This document shows, piece by piece, positions 1 to 8,929 of a DNA stretch of 50,655 nucleotides (position 1 is its first letter; each line of letters begins with the position of its first letter). The stretch is taken from assembly GCA_030683155.1 (NCBI GenBank), contig JAUXMV010000013.1, positions 1 through 50,655 of the forward strand, read 5' to 3'. This DNA is from Bacteroidales bacterium. Its GTDB lineage: Bacteria; Bacteroidota; Bacteroidia; Bacteroidales; F082. The position numbers were made by a program, and so were the translations under genes. The notes beneath the pieces were generated by a model, which worked only from the letters and a program-made list of their open reading frames with translations, was not told the origin of the DNA and ran no database searches.

Positions 1-26
1 GTCATTCCGAACGAAGTGAGGAATCT
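1..26. repeat. Partial dispersed intergenic repeat with short hairpin
   Basis: The first 26 bases contain inverted arms ATTCC (4-8) and GGAAT (20-24) around an 11-base spacer. The wording resembles a short repeat that I recall as scattered between genes in many Bacteroidota genomes, but no second copy was seen in this window, so the repeat status rests on memory. The window edge cuts whatever lies upstream. Confidence 0.4.
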
Positions 27-112
27 CCTTGAAGTTTGCCGGACACTAATGTTTTTTTTGAAACCTCATACCGACAGTTTTAGTAAAAACCTGAACCGAT
101 CATCCAGAAACT

Positions 113-1807
113 ATGAAGAGCAAGGAAAAATTATTTGACAAGTCATCTCAGCTTCGGAAAAAGGCAGAATTAGCTTTATTCGATATTCAGCATCAGGAAA
201 GCACATCATTAAATGAGATTGACTCCTTAAAATTGATCCATGAGCTCGAGGTGCACATGATTGAACTTGAGTTGCAAAACCATGACTTAGAAAAGGCTCT
301 TGAAGATATAGAGGCGGCCAAAGCACTTTACGAGTTTTCTCCTTCTGGCTATTTCACCCTTGATTCGGAATCTACAATCCTCGCACTTAATTTTAGTGCA
401 GCTCACATTATCGGGAAATCACGCTCTGAATTGATCAATCAAAAGTTTAATGCATATATTGCACAAGAAGATCTGGGAATGTACAATAGTTTCTTAACAA
501 GCGTTTACAAGACCGAATCCAAACAAGTAGCAGAGTTAAGATTGGCCATTGCCGGGCATCCATTGATGTATGTCCATGTTGAAGGCGTAATTTTTAATCA
601 ACCTCTTCAATGCCTTGTTACTGTTATTGATATTACCCGGCAGAAATTACTGGAAAACTCGTTGAAAGAAAGTGAAGATAAGCTATTCAAAAAGAATGAG
701 TTACTTTCTAAACTTCTTGAAAATTTACAGGTTGGTGTATTTATGGTTGAATCACCTTCAGGAAAGCCATTGCTTGCAAACGCAAAAGCTTTCGATTTGC
801 TTGGAAGGGGTATTTTAGTCGATGCTTCAGCAAAGAATCTATCTGAAATTTATAAGGTTTTTAAACTTGAAAGCAGAGAGCCATATCCACCTCAAGAAAT
901 GCCAATATTGAAAGCCATCACCGGAGAATCTTCCTATGTAGATGATATGTTGGTCAAACGGCCTGATGGGTCTGAGGTTGTTCTCGAAGTATTCGGCACG
1001 CCTGTAAAAGACAAAGATGATAAAATATGGGCAAGTTTGGTAAGTTTTTCTGATATAACCAAGCGCAAGGAATCGGAAAAAAAATTAAAGGAAAATGAGG
1101 TTCGGTTAGAACAAATCAATCATACCAAAGACAAGTTTTTCAACATCATTGCCCATGATCTGAGAAATCCTTTTAACAGCATCATGGGTTTAAGTGAGGT
1201 TTTAGTTGAAAGAATCAGAGATAATAATTTGAATGATCTTGGGCGAATAGGGGAATTAATCTACTCTTCCTCAAACAATGCTTTCAATCTGCTTTCTAAT
1301 CTGCTTGAATGGGCACAACTTCAGACCGGAAGAATTGAGTTCCGACCTGAAATAATTGATATCAACAGCCTTATACAAGAAATAATTGATGTGCTTTCTG
1401 AAACTGCAAAGCAAAAATCTATCAAATTCGAGCTTCAACTTCCTTATAACACAAGCCTTTTTGCCGACAAGGAAATGATAGCGACTATCATTAGAAATCT
1501 GATTTCAAATGCTATAAAGTTTAGTTTTGAAGGAGATAAAATTGTTTTAAGCGCAAGAGAATCAAACAACGAATTCCAGCTAATTGTATCAGACAATGGA
1601 ACAGGAATGTCCGAAGAAGCAGTTTCCAACTTGTTCTGTATCGAGGAAGTTTACTCAACTAAAGGCACGAAAAATGAAAAAGGAACCGGCCTTGGACTGA
1701 TACTCTGCAAGGAGTTTGTGGCCCATCATAATGGTCAGATTTTGGTTGAGAGTGCGCTTGAAAAAGGAAGTACTTTTATTGTCAAAATTCCAGTAAAAAG
1801 AAAGTGA
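113..1807 (+). CDS. PAS-domain sensor histidine kinase
   Basis: A 564-residue soluble sensor kinase that should autophosphorylate on a histidine and pass the phosphate to a response regulator. Seen in sequence: a Glu/Leu-rich N-terminal helix (about 1-65), a PAS domain (about 70-175), a second PAS domain (about 195-320), a HisKA domain with the H-box phosphoacceptor His348 in IIAHDLRNP, and a HATPase_c domain with N-box (NLISNAIKF, about 462), G1 box (DNGTGMS, about 494) and G2 box (GTGLGL, about 524). No membrane segment or signal peptide is visible, so it probably senses a cytoplasmic cue through the PAS domains. No response regulator gene is adjacent, so the partner is encoded elsewhere. 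It ends 8 bases before the convergent channel gene. Confidence 0.9.
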   Translation: MKSKEKLFDKSSQLRKKAELALFDIQHQESTSLNEIDSLKLIHELEVHMIELELQNHDLEKALEDIEAAKALYEFSPSGYFTLDSESTILALNFSAAHIIGKSRSELINQKFNAYIAQEDLGMYNSFLTSVYKTESKQVAELRLAIAGHPLMYVHVEGVIFNQPLQCLVTVIDITRQKLLENSLKESEDKLFKKNELLSKLLENLQVGVFMVESPSGKPLLANAKAFDLLGRGILVDASAKNLSEIYKVFKLESREPYPPQEMPILKAITGESSYVDDMLVKRPDGSEVVLEVFGTPVKDKDDKIWASLVSFSDITKRKESEKKLKENEVRLEQINHTKDKFFNIIAHDLRNPFNSIMGLSEVLVERIRDNNLNDLGRIGELIYSSSNNAFNLLSNLLEWAQLQTGRIEFRPEIIDINSLIQEIIDVLSETAKQKSIKFELQLPYNTSLFADKEMIATIIRNLISNAIKFSFEGDKIVLSARESNNEFQLIVSDNGTGMSEEAVSNLFCIEEVYSTKGTKNEKGTGLGLILCKEFVAHHNGQILVESALEKGSTFIVKIPVKRK

Positions 1808-1815
1808 TATAAGCT

Positions 1816-3108
1816 TTATTGAACTTTATCAATATGAGCTTTTTCATTCAAAGTCTTTAGTGCTTTCTCAATGCTGTTGCCTGATGGAATCTGAAATACT
1901 TTAAGGTCGAACAAAGGAATTACAGCGAGTACATGATCAAAAACATCGCTTTGCAGATCTTCATATTCTACCCATGCCTGCCTGTTGCTAAAGAAATACA
2001 CTTCTATCGGGAAGCCTTTTTCTGATGGTTGCAAATGCCTCACAAGCAATGTCATTTCTTTATGCACTTTTGGGTGTGCCATCAAATAAGCATTCAGATA
2101 AGCTCTGAAAACTCCAAGGTTTGTTTGTCGTCTGCCGTTTACAAGGTTTTCATTATCAATGTTATTGGCTTTGTTGTAAGCTGTGACTTCCTTTTCTTTT
2201 TGAATGATATAATCGTTAATCAGATGAAATTTTTGAAATCTTGCAAGCATCTCAGCATCGCAGAATTTAACACTTTCCATGTCGAGGTTTACAGATCGTT
2301 TCACACGTCTGCCGCCGCTTTCCTGCATGCCACGCCAGTTTGTAAACGAATCAGAAACAAGTGCATAGGTTGGAATTGTGGTGATGGTGCGATCCCAGTT
2401 TTGAACTTTCACTGTCGTTAAAGTGATTTCCAGAACATCCCCATCTGCACCATATTTTGGCATGCTTATCCAGTCGCCAATACGAACCATATCGTTGAGT
2501 GAAAGTTGCAAACCGCCTACAAAACCTAAAATCGGATCTTTGAAAATAAGCATCAGCACAGCCGATAATGTTCCTAAACCAATAACAAGACTCCCCAGAT
2601 TTTGCCCGACAATGGTTGCGATAATCATTAAACTACCGACAATATAGACAATGAGTTTTATTACCTGCGCAAAACCCTTAATTGGTTTATTTTTGGAGAT
2701 ATCAAGGGTGTTGTAAAACTGATAGAGGGATGAAACCAATGCTGTGATAAGGATCATCCAAACAAAAACAACGTAGACTTCAATTGATTTTTGAACGAAT
2801 TCAAAGGCTGTTGGAAAACTTGGAAGGGTATAAGGTGCAAATTTGCTGATGATGTATGAAGGCACGAAATAGGAAGCCCGCGAAAGCACTTTGTTTTCAA
2901 CCAGAATGTCATCAAAATTATTTTCAGACTTTCTGATAATAACAATAAGTGTTTTTTTAATGACAAACCAACTTAGGTAGTATAAAAAAAATGCTACGAT
3001 AACCAATCCTAAGAATGCAGCTCCTTCGGATGCCACAGCTGAATATCTTTCCGAAAAACCTAATTTCAGCGCTGTTTCATTAAAGAACCTTATAATATCT
3101 TCAAACAT
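1816..3108 (-). CDS. MscS-family mechanosensitive channel, YbdG type
   Basis: A 430-residue inner-membrane channel of the MscS superfamily, expected to open under membrane tension and release solutes during osmotic downshock. There are several N-terminal membrane segments (near residues 28-48, 105-125 and 148-170), the pore helix and beta domain around 170-240 (VIGLGTLSAV, then KDPILGFVGGLQLSLNDMVR), and the stretch ISMPKYGADGDVLEITLTTV that is typical of the YbdG miniconductance subgroup, which also has the long C-terminal cytoplasmic domain seen here. ATG at 3108. It is the last gene of a minus-strand run, but 127 bases separate it from its upstream neighbour, so it may have its own promoter. 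Confidence 0.92.
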   Translation of the reverse strand: MFEDIIRFFNETALKLGFSERYSAVASEGAAFLGLVIVAFFLYYLSWFVIKKTLIVIIRKSENNFDDILVENKVLSRASYFVPSYIISKFAPYTLPSFPTAFEFVQKSIEVYVVFVWMILITALVSSLYQFYNTLDISKNKPIKGFAQVIKLIVYIVGSLMIIATIVGQNLGSLVIGLGTLSAVLMLIFKDPILGFVGGLQLSLNDMVRIGDWISMPKYGADGDVLEITLTTVKVQNWDRTITTIPTYALVSDSFTNWRGMQESGGRRVKRSVNLDMESVKFCDAEMLARFQKFHLINDYIIQKEKEVTAYNKANNIDNENLVNGRRQTNLGVFRAYLNAYLMAHPKVHKEMTLLVRHLQPSEKGFPIEVYFFSNRQAWVEYEDLQSDVFDHVLAVIPLFDLKVFQIPSGNSIEKALKTLNEKAHIDKVQ

Positions 3109-3235
3109 ATCAAAATATTTTAGTGGAATTTTAGTGCATGAAAAGTCAACCCCTTTAAGCCCGCGCTTTCAAGGTGAAGAAATTCCAAGTCCTTAATAAC
3201 CTTTTCTTTGCAGAAAATTGTTGAAGTAAAAAGCT

Positions 3236-3940
3236 TTACAAATATTTAATCGCTTCCAGATACTTGCCTCTGATGAAAAGAAGCTTTCCATGACAGGATT
3301 GCTCGTCGTAGATACGAACAAAATCAATTACGCCTTCTTCATCATACATAATGGTTAAGGCTGCATCAAAATTGTTGTCGTCAATATTGTGCTTGATGCT
3401 CATGGTGATTTTCTCAAAATTATCCCAACGCAATTTTATTGGAATCTGCAGATAATACATTCCTTTCCAGTTCATATCACTGTAGATACCTTCAGAATTA
3501 TTTTCGATTTGGAAATATTTCGAGATTTTGATGATTGAACTATATTCAGTGACTTTCTTGTCTTTAATAAATGCTATTCCCTGACCTTCAAATGCTGTTA
3601 CAAGTTCACCAACCTTTTCATAAGGAAGATATTTTAAGCGGACAGCACCTGCAGGCTTGTTGTAAAGGTCAATCTGCCCGGGAGCACCATCAAAATGATA
3701 AGGAAAAGTTTTCTTGATTTGCTGCACAGCGCGGATGATTTTGTCATCACTGTAAATGATATCTGTAACCAGAAACAGTGCACGTGGATCAGTTTGATCA
3801 GGAACGGTAGTGCCATTGTATCCCGGAAAAGGGAAAAGTGACTCCAACACCAATGCGTTGGTCTTGGTATCATGCTCTACAGAGGCAAGATTTTCTTTTT
3901 TTGCTATTACGCCAAAGGATTTTAAGATTTTGTGTTCCAT
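3236..3940 (-). CDS. Conserved hypothetical protein
   Basis: A 234-residue soluble protein when started at the ATG at 3940 (MEHKILKSF). An upstream TTG at 3979 would add 13 residues and is less likely. I do not recognise a named domain. The N-terminal half (residues 25-60) has aromatic and proline-rich text (LFPFPGYNGTTVPDQ), the middle contains a basic/aromatic stretch, and the C-terminus contains an acidic segment followed by QSCHGKLLF. There is no signal peptide or membrane helix, so it is probably cytoplasmic. It lies between the TPMT-like methyltransferase and the MscS channel on the same strand, 75 bases from the former, so co-transcription is possible but not compelling. Confidence 0.75.
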   Translation of the reverse strand: MEHKILKSFGVIAKKENLASVEHDTKTNALVLESLFPFPGYNGTTVPDQTDPRALFLVTDIIYSDDKIIRAVQQIKKTFPYHFDGAPGQIDLYNKPAGAVRLKYLPYEKVGELVTAFEGQGIAFIKDKKVTEYSSIIKISKYFQIENNSEGIYSDMNWKGMYYLQIPIKLRWDNFEKITMSIKHNIDDNNFDAALTIMYDEEGVIDFVRIYDEQSCHGKLLFIRGKYLEAIKYL

Positions 3941-4015
3941 AAAAGTTATCAGATTTAGGTGTTTGATGAACGCTTTCAAAAGCGAATATACAGAAATATG
4001 ATTGTGAATGACAAA

Positions 4016-4597
4016 TCATTTTTTTTGAAAAATAAAAAACAATTCCCTTTCAGCCCTTGGTTTGATTGAATTATAGGAGGTTTCAAATTTTTTAAAAATA
4101 AATTTTTCTGCAAAAATTTCCTCATATTCCTCGATTGTTCCGCCAAAAGGAGGTCCGTTTGACTGAAACTCGTGGTTAAAAAGTAATCCGGCCACTTTGC
4201 CATTATCTTTTAAAAGTGAATAGCATTTGTTGGCATATTCCTTTCTCATTGAACGTGAAATTCCACTAAAGAATGTCTGTTCCACAATCAGATCGTAACT
4301 GCCGGAATGCTGAAAAAAATCTTCTATCAATATTTGACTTAATGGGAAATCCGGGAAATTTCTCTTGAATTTTTCTGCTGCTTCAGGAGCAAAATCTAGC
4401 ATTTTTACATTTTTGAATCCGGATTGAAACAGGTAGGCAACCTCCCAACCAAATCCTGCTCCTGGAACCAAAATATCAATCGATCTGTCTGTTAACTGAT
4501 CAAAATAGGCTTTGAGCGGCGTGGAAACGGAACGGACGTCCCAGCCATGTTTTTGGTTAAGATATTGTTGAGACCAGTATTCAGCTTTTTCAACCAT
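4016..4597 (-). CDS. SAM-dependent methyltransferase, thiopurine methyltransferase-like
   Basis: A 193-residue class I methyltransferase. The N-terminus has the TPMT-family signature: a WSQQYL start, WD at about 20, then motif I ILVPGAGFGWEVAYL (about 42-56) and the acidic ribose-binding residue in VKMLDFAPEA (about 66). The middle segment LIVEQTFFSGISRSMR is the equivalent of the family's FCALPP region, and LLFNHEF follows. The natural substrate of bacterial TPMT-like enzymes is usually a small thiol, selenium or tellurium compound; none can be assigned here. It starts 8 bases after the SUI1 gene and is probably in the same operon. Confidence 0.85.
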   Translation of the reverse strand: MVEKAEYWSQQYLNQKHGWDVRSVSTPLKAYFDQLTDRSIDILVPGAGFGWEVAYLFQSGFKNVKMLDFAPEAAEKFKRNFPDFPLSQILIEDFFQHSGSYDLIVEQTFFSGISRSMRKEYANKCYSLLKDNGKVAGLLFNHEFQSNGPPFGGTIEEYEEIFAEKFIFKKFETSYNSIKPRAERELFFIFQKK

Positions 4598-4605
4598 AAA
4601 ACAAT

Positions 4606-4938
4606 TTATCCTCCGGCCAGTTTCACTTTATATCCTTGTTTCTGAAGTATTTGGAGTATCTTTTCTCTGAAATCTCCCTGAATAATTATCTCTCCATCTT
4701 TCGCAGAACCACCTACTCCACAATATGTTTTGAGCGTTTTTGCCAAAACATTCAAATCCTCTTCCTTCCCTTTAAATCCGGTAATCAAAGTCACTTTTTT
4801 ACCGCCACGTTGTTTTTTGTCAAGCATTATACGGAGGTTTTGCTGTTGGTTTGGGAGCGTTACATCTGTCGGTTCTTCTGCATCAAATTTATAATCAGGG
4901 TTTGTGGAATAGACAATTCCTTCACGTTTATTTTTCAT
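4606..4938 (-). CDS. yciH: SUI1/YciH-family translation factor
   Basis: A 110-residue protein with the SUI1 fold found in eukaryotic eIF1 and bacterial YciH. The diagnostic C-terminal region is present: KQRGGKKVTLITGFKG (about 42-57), LAKTLKTYCGVGGSAKDGEI (about 66-85) and a basic QGYKV tail. In bacteria this family affects start-codon and initiator-tRNA selection on the 30S subunit; the exact role in Bacteroidota is not established. The ATG overlaps the stop codon of the upstream lipid kinase by four bases (ATGA), so the two are translationally coupled. Confidence 0.92.
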   Translation of the reverse strand: MKNKREGIVYSTNPDYKFDAEEPTDVTLPNQQQNLRIMLDKKQRGGKKVTLITGFKGKEEDLNVLAKTLKTYCGVGGSAKDGEIIIQGDFREKILQILQKQGYKVKLAGG

Positions 4939-5909
4939 CCTATCAGCTTATTAATTTCTGAGCGAATACGTTTTTGAGTTCTGGAGATGGTCTGACCTAT
5001 CAGATCTGTTGGTTCGGCATTTAACAATTGCATTGGTATGGCAACATTTAAACTCAGTGGAATCACTTCTGCAACAAGGTCTTTAGCAATTTTTACAGGT
5101 TCGCCATCAAGATTGATGACACGATTTTTGTCACGAAAGAGTTCCACTTTCTTTGCTTTGTAAATGGACACCTGTTTTGATTTTTGAATCATTTTCAAAA
5201 AAAGCAGGTTGATGATAATCGGCATCTCAAAAAGATGTGGTTTATGAACAATACAAACATCTATGAGTCCATCGTTCAGCTTGGCTTCGGGCGCTATGGT
5301 CGTGTTGTATCCAAACTGATTTGAGTTGGCAAGACTAATAAACAGCGCGTCTGTCTCAATGATTTCATTGTTGTCGATAATCAGTTTGTAATTTTTTGGC
5401 TTATAATTCTGATACCTTGATGCGACGATTTTGAAGTAGGTGAAGAAACCTCTGTGTGGATCTTTAGCAAAAAGTTTGGCTACAAGGGCATCAAAACCAA
5501 CACCTGCGATGCTAACAAAAACTCTGTCGTTAATGCGTACAGTATCAATTTTTACAGTATTGCAAAGATTGATAACTTCAAGTGCGCCTTCAAAATTTAT
5601 TGGAATATTCAGATGACGTGCAAGTCCGTTTCCTGAGCCGCTGGGAACAATGCCAAGTGCTGTTTCTGTATGAATAAGGCAGCGTGCAACCTCATTGATT
5701 GTACCATCTCCTCCTACGGCAACTACCATATCTTTTCCTTCTTCAACGGCCTTTTTCGTGCGTTCGCTTGCGTGGCCGGGCCCTTCAGTAAAACAGATTT
5801 CATAGTCAAACAGCCGATGATCCAGCACTTGTTTCACAAAAGCTGGAAAACCTTCTTTCCGACTGCTGCCGGCGATTGGATTGACCACAAATAGGATGTT
5901 TTTTTTCAT
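4935..5909 (-). CDS. Diacylglycerol kinase-like lipid kinase (YegS/DgkB family)
   Basis: A 324-residue lipid kinase from the ATG at 5909 (MKKNILFVVNPIAGS). An in-frame ATG at 5978 would overlap the sulfatase gene and lacks family similarity, so it was rejected; an AGAG precedes the chosen ATG. Catalytic-domain signatures are clear: the N-terminal NPIAGS, VVAVGGDGTINEV (nucleotide loop, about 60-72), and VPSGSGNGLARHL (about 90-102). The C-terminal beta-sandwich contains DGLIDVCIVHKP and NLDGEPV. The enzyme should phosphorylate diacylglycerol or a similar lipid at the inner membrane. It begins 37 bases after an LTA-synthase-like gene, which is a plausible source of diacylglycerol. Confidence 0.9.
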   Translation of the reverse strand: MKKNILFVVNPIAGSSRKEGFPAFVKQVLDHRLFDYEICFTEGPGHASERTKKAVEEGKDMVVAVGGDGTINEVARCLIHTETALGIVPSGSGNGLARHLNIPINFEGALEVINLCNTVKIDTVRINDRVFVSIAGVGFDALVAKLFAKDPHRGFFTYFKIVASRYQNYKPKNYKLIIDNNEIIETDALFISLANSNQFGYNTTIAPEAKLNDGLIDVCIVHKPHLFEMPIIINLLFLKMIQKSKQVSIYKAKKVELFRDKNRVINLDGEPVKIAKDLVAEVIPLSLNVAIPMQLLNAEPTDLIGQTISRTQKRIRSEINKLIG

Positions 5910-5946
5910 TCTCTGTTTATGCTTTTCAATTTCATTCGAAAGAAGA

Positions 5947-7905
5947 TTATGGCTTCCTTGTTTGTTGTTTATTAACATGTAAATTATTGTGAATCATCCT
6001 ATTGTGATATTGTTGTATCACTCCTTTGGAGAAGTTTTCAATTTCAATAAAATTCTCAGGATTCGTACCCAACAGGTTTTTTTTCAAAAGTGGATCTTTC
6101 TTGAAATTATAGATCTCAAGCACTGTTTCTTCGTTCATAATAATCAATTTATCCTCCTTTATGAACTGATAAATGCCACTGAGATAGTTCATTGCATAAC
6201 TGCTTTGCGCAGTGTCAAATAGATTTCTTCCGAAAGAAAAAACCGGAGGATCAATATTTAAAAGTGCCGCTACCGAAGGCAGGATGTCAATATGCTGTCC
6301 GTATTGCTCGCTTTTTAAACCTTGAACAAACGTGGGAGAATAGAAAGCAAGCGGCACTGCATATAAGTTCCAGAGTTCCGTATCATCACTGTTGTGAGAA
6401 CCTTCAGGTGTGTGATCAGCGGTTATGATAAAAACAGTGTTTTTAAACCAAGGCATTGAAGAAGCTGTCTCAAAAAACATTTTAAGAGAATAATCTAAGT
6501 AGGAGAAAGTAGCCTCAATCTTATTTTTTGCTTGAGGAAATGTGTTTTCAAATCCGGGTGGCAGGTTGTAGGGATGATGCGATGAAAGTGTAAAAATACC
6601 TGCAGCAAAAGGTTCTTGTTTTTTATTTAGTTGGTTAGCAGTATATTGAAGAAATTTCTCGTCATAAATTCCCCACTGACCATCGAAATCTTTATCGTTT
6701 GCATATTCGTTGCGGCCATAGTATGCATCAAAACCGGCAATTTTTGAGAATACATCAAACCCCATTGATCCATTGTTGCCTCCATGAAAAAATGCAGTTG
6801 AGTAGCCGTTTTTTTTGAGTAGTGTTCCAAGTCCATCCAAATGATTGTTGATGTAGGGTGAGCTCGGATAATCCAGATTCATAAGGGAAGGAATGCCTGC
6901 GAGGATGGAGGGAAGTGCTTCTATTGAGCGTTTTCCGTTGGCGAAGCCTTCAAAAGTGATGCTTTTGCTTAAAATAGAATCTAAAAAAGGCGTAAGATTT
7001 CTACCATCTCCAGAATAATACCCTATGTAATTACGGCTTAGACTTTCCAGAATTATTATGACAACATTCCTGTTTGCAAATGAAACTGAATCCGGAAGAA
7101 TATTCTGAAGGAGTATTTCATGCTCCGGATTGAAATGGTTTTTTAAGGTTTCTTCGTCAAAATAATTTTTTTCCTTCAGGGCTTTTGATCCAAATGTTTT
7201 AATGATGGAAAAGGGAGTGTTGATGAGCAATGGTATGTTTTTGCTGTCAGTATATTTTGCAGCAGCGATCAGACTAATTGGCTTAAGCTGAAGACCTCCG
7301 CGGGCAAAAACGACTGTTAACACTGTGAAAATCAGAAAAATTACAGTTTGTTGGATGTACCATCTTCTGGTGCGTATTGTCACCGGACTGCTGCTGATAA
7401 AACGCATTGTCAACTTAATCAGCGCCCAAACAAAAAGCATCAGAATCAACAACATATACCAAAAGTCACTTGCAAAACGCAATAAAAGAAGACCGGTATT
7501 TTCATTGTTATTGCCAAAAAATTCAAAAATTTCAGAAGTGGTTCTTTTGGCGATGTAACGAAAAAATACGACGTCAACAAGGTTTAGGGCAATCAGGACA
7601 GTATTGATTATGACAAAAAGTGAATTTGTGATTTTTTGATATAACCAGTTGTATCTGAAGGCAAATGGGATGGTCAATAAAAGAATGATCGGCATATTAG
7701 CGATGCTTACTGCCGCGAGATCGAATCTAATGCCGATAAACATCAATCGGAGAAGTTCGAAAACATTGAGATGATCGAAACTTTTTACGTTGAAAATATA
7801 AAACAGCCAACGAGAAAAACCCAATAAAAACAAGACTCCTGTAAGTCTTACTATGAGCAGCATGGGCAGCCCTAAACGACGGTTAAAAGATAGTTTGATC
7901 CGCAT
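5947..7905 (-). CDS. LTA synthase-like sulfatase / phosphoglycerol transferase
   Basis: A 652-residue membrane protein of the alkaline-phosphatase superfamily, LtaS-like. Five hydrophobic segments fill residues about 15-200, followed by a large periplasmic sulfatase-type domain. Metal and catalytic motifs are visible: VVIIILESLSRNY (about 282), NGKRSIEALPSILAGIPS, where the Ser of GKRS lies where LtaS enzymes carry the nucleophilic Thr, the GGNNGSMGFD segment, and TADHTPEG near residue 500. Family members move phosphoglycerol (or phosphoethanolamine) from phospholipid to a glycan acceptor. The acceptor here is unknown. It shares one base with the preceding lipoprotein (TAATG) and precedes the lipid kinase. 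Confidence 0.88.
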   Translation of the reverse strand: MRIKLSFNRRLGLPMLLIVRLTGVLFLLGFSRWLFYIFNVKSFDHLNVFELLRLMFIGIRFDLAAVSIANMPIILLLTIPFAFRYNWLYQKITNSLFVIINTVLIALNLVDVVFFRYIAKRTTSEIFEFFGNNNENTGLLLLRFASDFWYMLLILMLFVWALIKLTMRFISSSPVTIRTRRWYIQQTVIFLIFTVLTVVFARGGLQLKPISLIAAAKYTDSKNIPLLINTPFSIIKTFGSKALKEKNYFDEETLKNHFNPEHEILLQNILPDSVSFANRNVVIIILESLSRNYIGYYSGDGRNLTPFLDSILSKSITFEGFANGKRSIEALPSILAGIPSLMNLDYPSSPYINNHLDGLGTLLKKNGYSTAFFHGGNNGSMGFDVFSKIAGFDAYYGRNEYANDKDFDGQWGIYDEKFLQYTANQLNKKQEPFAAGIFTLSSHHPYNLPPGFENTFPQAKNKIEATFSYLDYSLKMFFETASSMPWFKNTVFIITADHTPEGSHNSDDTELWNLYAVPLAFYSPTFVQGLKSEQYGQHIDILPSVAALLNIDPPVFSFGRNLFDTAQSSYAMNYLSGIYQFIKEDKLIIMNEETVLEIYNFKKDPLLKKNLLGTNPENFIEIENFSKGVIQQYHNRMIHNNLHVNKQQTRKP

Positions 7906-8249
7906 TAGAAGTTGTTCACGTAGACTTTTCGTTTTTGTTTTTCTGCCTCATTGCTATTTTCATCGGAAACACTATAACTGACAGTATACAAGCCTATTAT
8001 GGATATATTAACATTGTTTTCTGTTGTCAGTTTATAGGTGATATTTATGGTGTCACCAGATTCATCAACATCATAGGCCTTTGCACCGGCATCGGTGTAA
8101 GTCTCTCCAATTCTGACCCATACAGGGTTCTCTCCTGTGATGATAATAAAGGGAGCAAATTTATCAGCAACCTCTTCCTCTTTTTCACAAGCGGAGAAAA
8201 CAAGCATAATTATGCTCAGATACAAAACTGATTTAACGAAATCTTTCAT
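7905..8249 (-). CDS. Lipoprotein with Ig-like DUF5011-type domain
   Basis: A 114-residue small lipoprotein. The signal peptide ends in MLVFSAC (lipobox, Cys20), followed by a Glu-rich EKEEEV stretch that may mark surface or outer-membrane sorting. Residues 35-110 form one Ig-like domain of the DUF5011/HYR kind: VWVRIGETYTDAGAKAYD and GLYTVSYSVSDENSNEAE. Such domains are usually repeated in long adhesins; here only one is present. The stop codon overlaps the start of the sulfatase gene by one base, so both products are probably made together. A TATCTTTG box at 8267-8274 (minus strand) sits 18 bases ahead of the ATG. Confidence 0.82.
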   Translation of the reverse strand: MKDFVKSVLYLSIIMLVFSACEKEEEVADKFAPFIIITGENPVWVRIGETYTDAGAKAYDVDESGDTINITYKLTTENNVNISIIGLYTVSYSVSDENSNEAEKQKRKVYVNNF

Positions 8250-8450
8250 ATGAAAATAGAAGTGTGCAAAGATACAAACAAATGGGCTGTTTGAGGTATG
8301 GCATTAATCAGGTTTTTGCGATCCTTTTCTGCTAATCTTTTATATCTTCTTATTGAGTAGTCCTGATTTGTCATACTATACGAATTTGCAAGCCATTTTA
8401 AACACTGCTTTACCGAATGTCTTTTAACTATTTTTGCAAAAAAATGCAAG

Positions 8451-8927
8451 ATGATCAAAGGGTTGGTTTTTGACTGGGGCGATACCATTATGAAAGATTT
8501 TAATTTTCCAGGTCCAATGTCAGGTTGGGCAGAGGTTGCGTGGATCGATGGTGCTGAAGAAGCCTTGATGGAACTCAATAAAAAGTATAGCTGCATCATC
8601 GCCACAAGCGCTGATCATTCCGATACAGACGAAATGAAAAAGGCACTCTCACGCGTTGGTGCAGAGCGTTATTTTCACCATTTTTTTTCTCAAAAGGAGC
8701 TTGGGTATAAGAAGCCTGATGTGCGTTTTTTTGCATCTGTGATGGCAAAGACTGGCTTTTTGCCGTCAGAATGTGTAATGATTGGAAATCTTTATGAGAA
8801 AGATATAATAGGTGCAAAGGAAGCCGGGATGAAGACAATATTTTTCAATGAAGAAGGTTTGAAAGGAGTGTTTCCTTTAGCTGATCATCAGATTGAAAGA
8901 ATGGAACAACTTTTAGACCTTCTATAA
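8451..8927 (+). CDS. HAD-superfamily hydrolase
   Basis: A 158-residue HAD hydrolase. Motif I is VFDWGDTIMKD, with the second Asp of the usual DxD kept (residues 7-11: D-W-G-D), motif II is the Thr/Ser in IIATSADH, motif III the Lys in ELGYKKPDVRFF, and motif IV VMIGNLYEKDIIGAKEAGM, in which the usual GD is replaced by GN followed later by KD. The protein resembles small phosphoglycolate-phosphatase-like members but the short cap gives no substrate. A TATTTTTG box lies at 8429-8436, but I found no good -33 element. It ends two bases before the M23 gene. Confidence 0.85.
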   Translation: MIKGLVFDWGDTIMKDFNFPGPMSGWAEVAWIDGAEEALMELNKKYSCIIATSADHSDTDEMKKALSRVGAERYFHHFFSQKELGYKKPDVRFFASVMAKTGFLPSECVMIGNLYEKDIIGAKEAGMKTIFFNEEGLKGVFPLADHQIERMEQLLDLL

Positions 8928-8929
8928 CT

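Noticed and set aside
8246-8605. 119-codon minus-strand ORF before the HAD gene
   Set aside because: Overlaps the 5' half of the HAD hydrolase in antisense and the promoter gap; no family resemblance.
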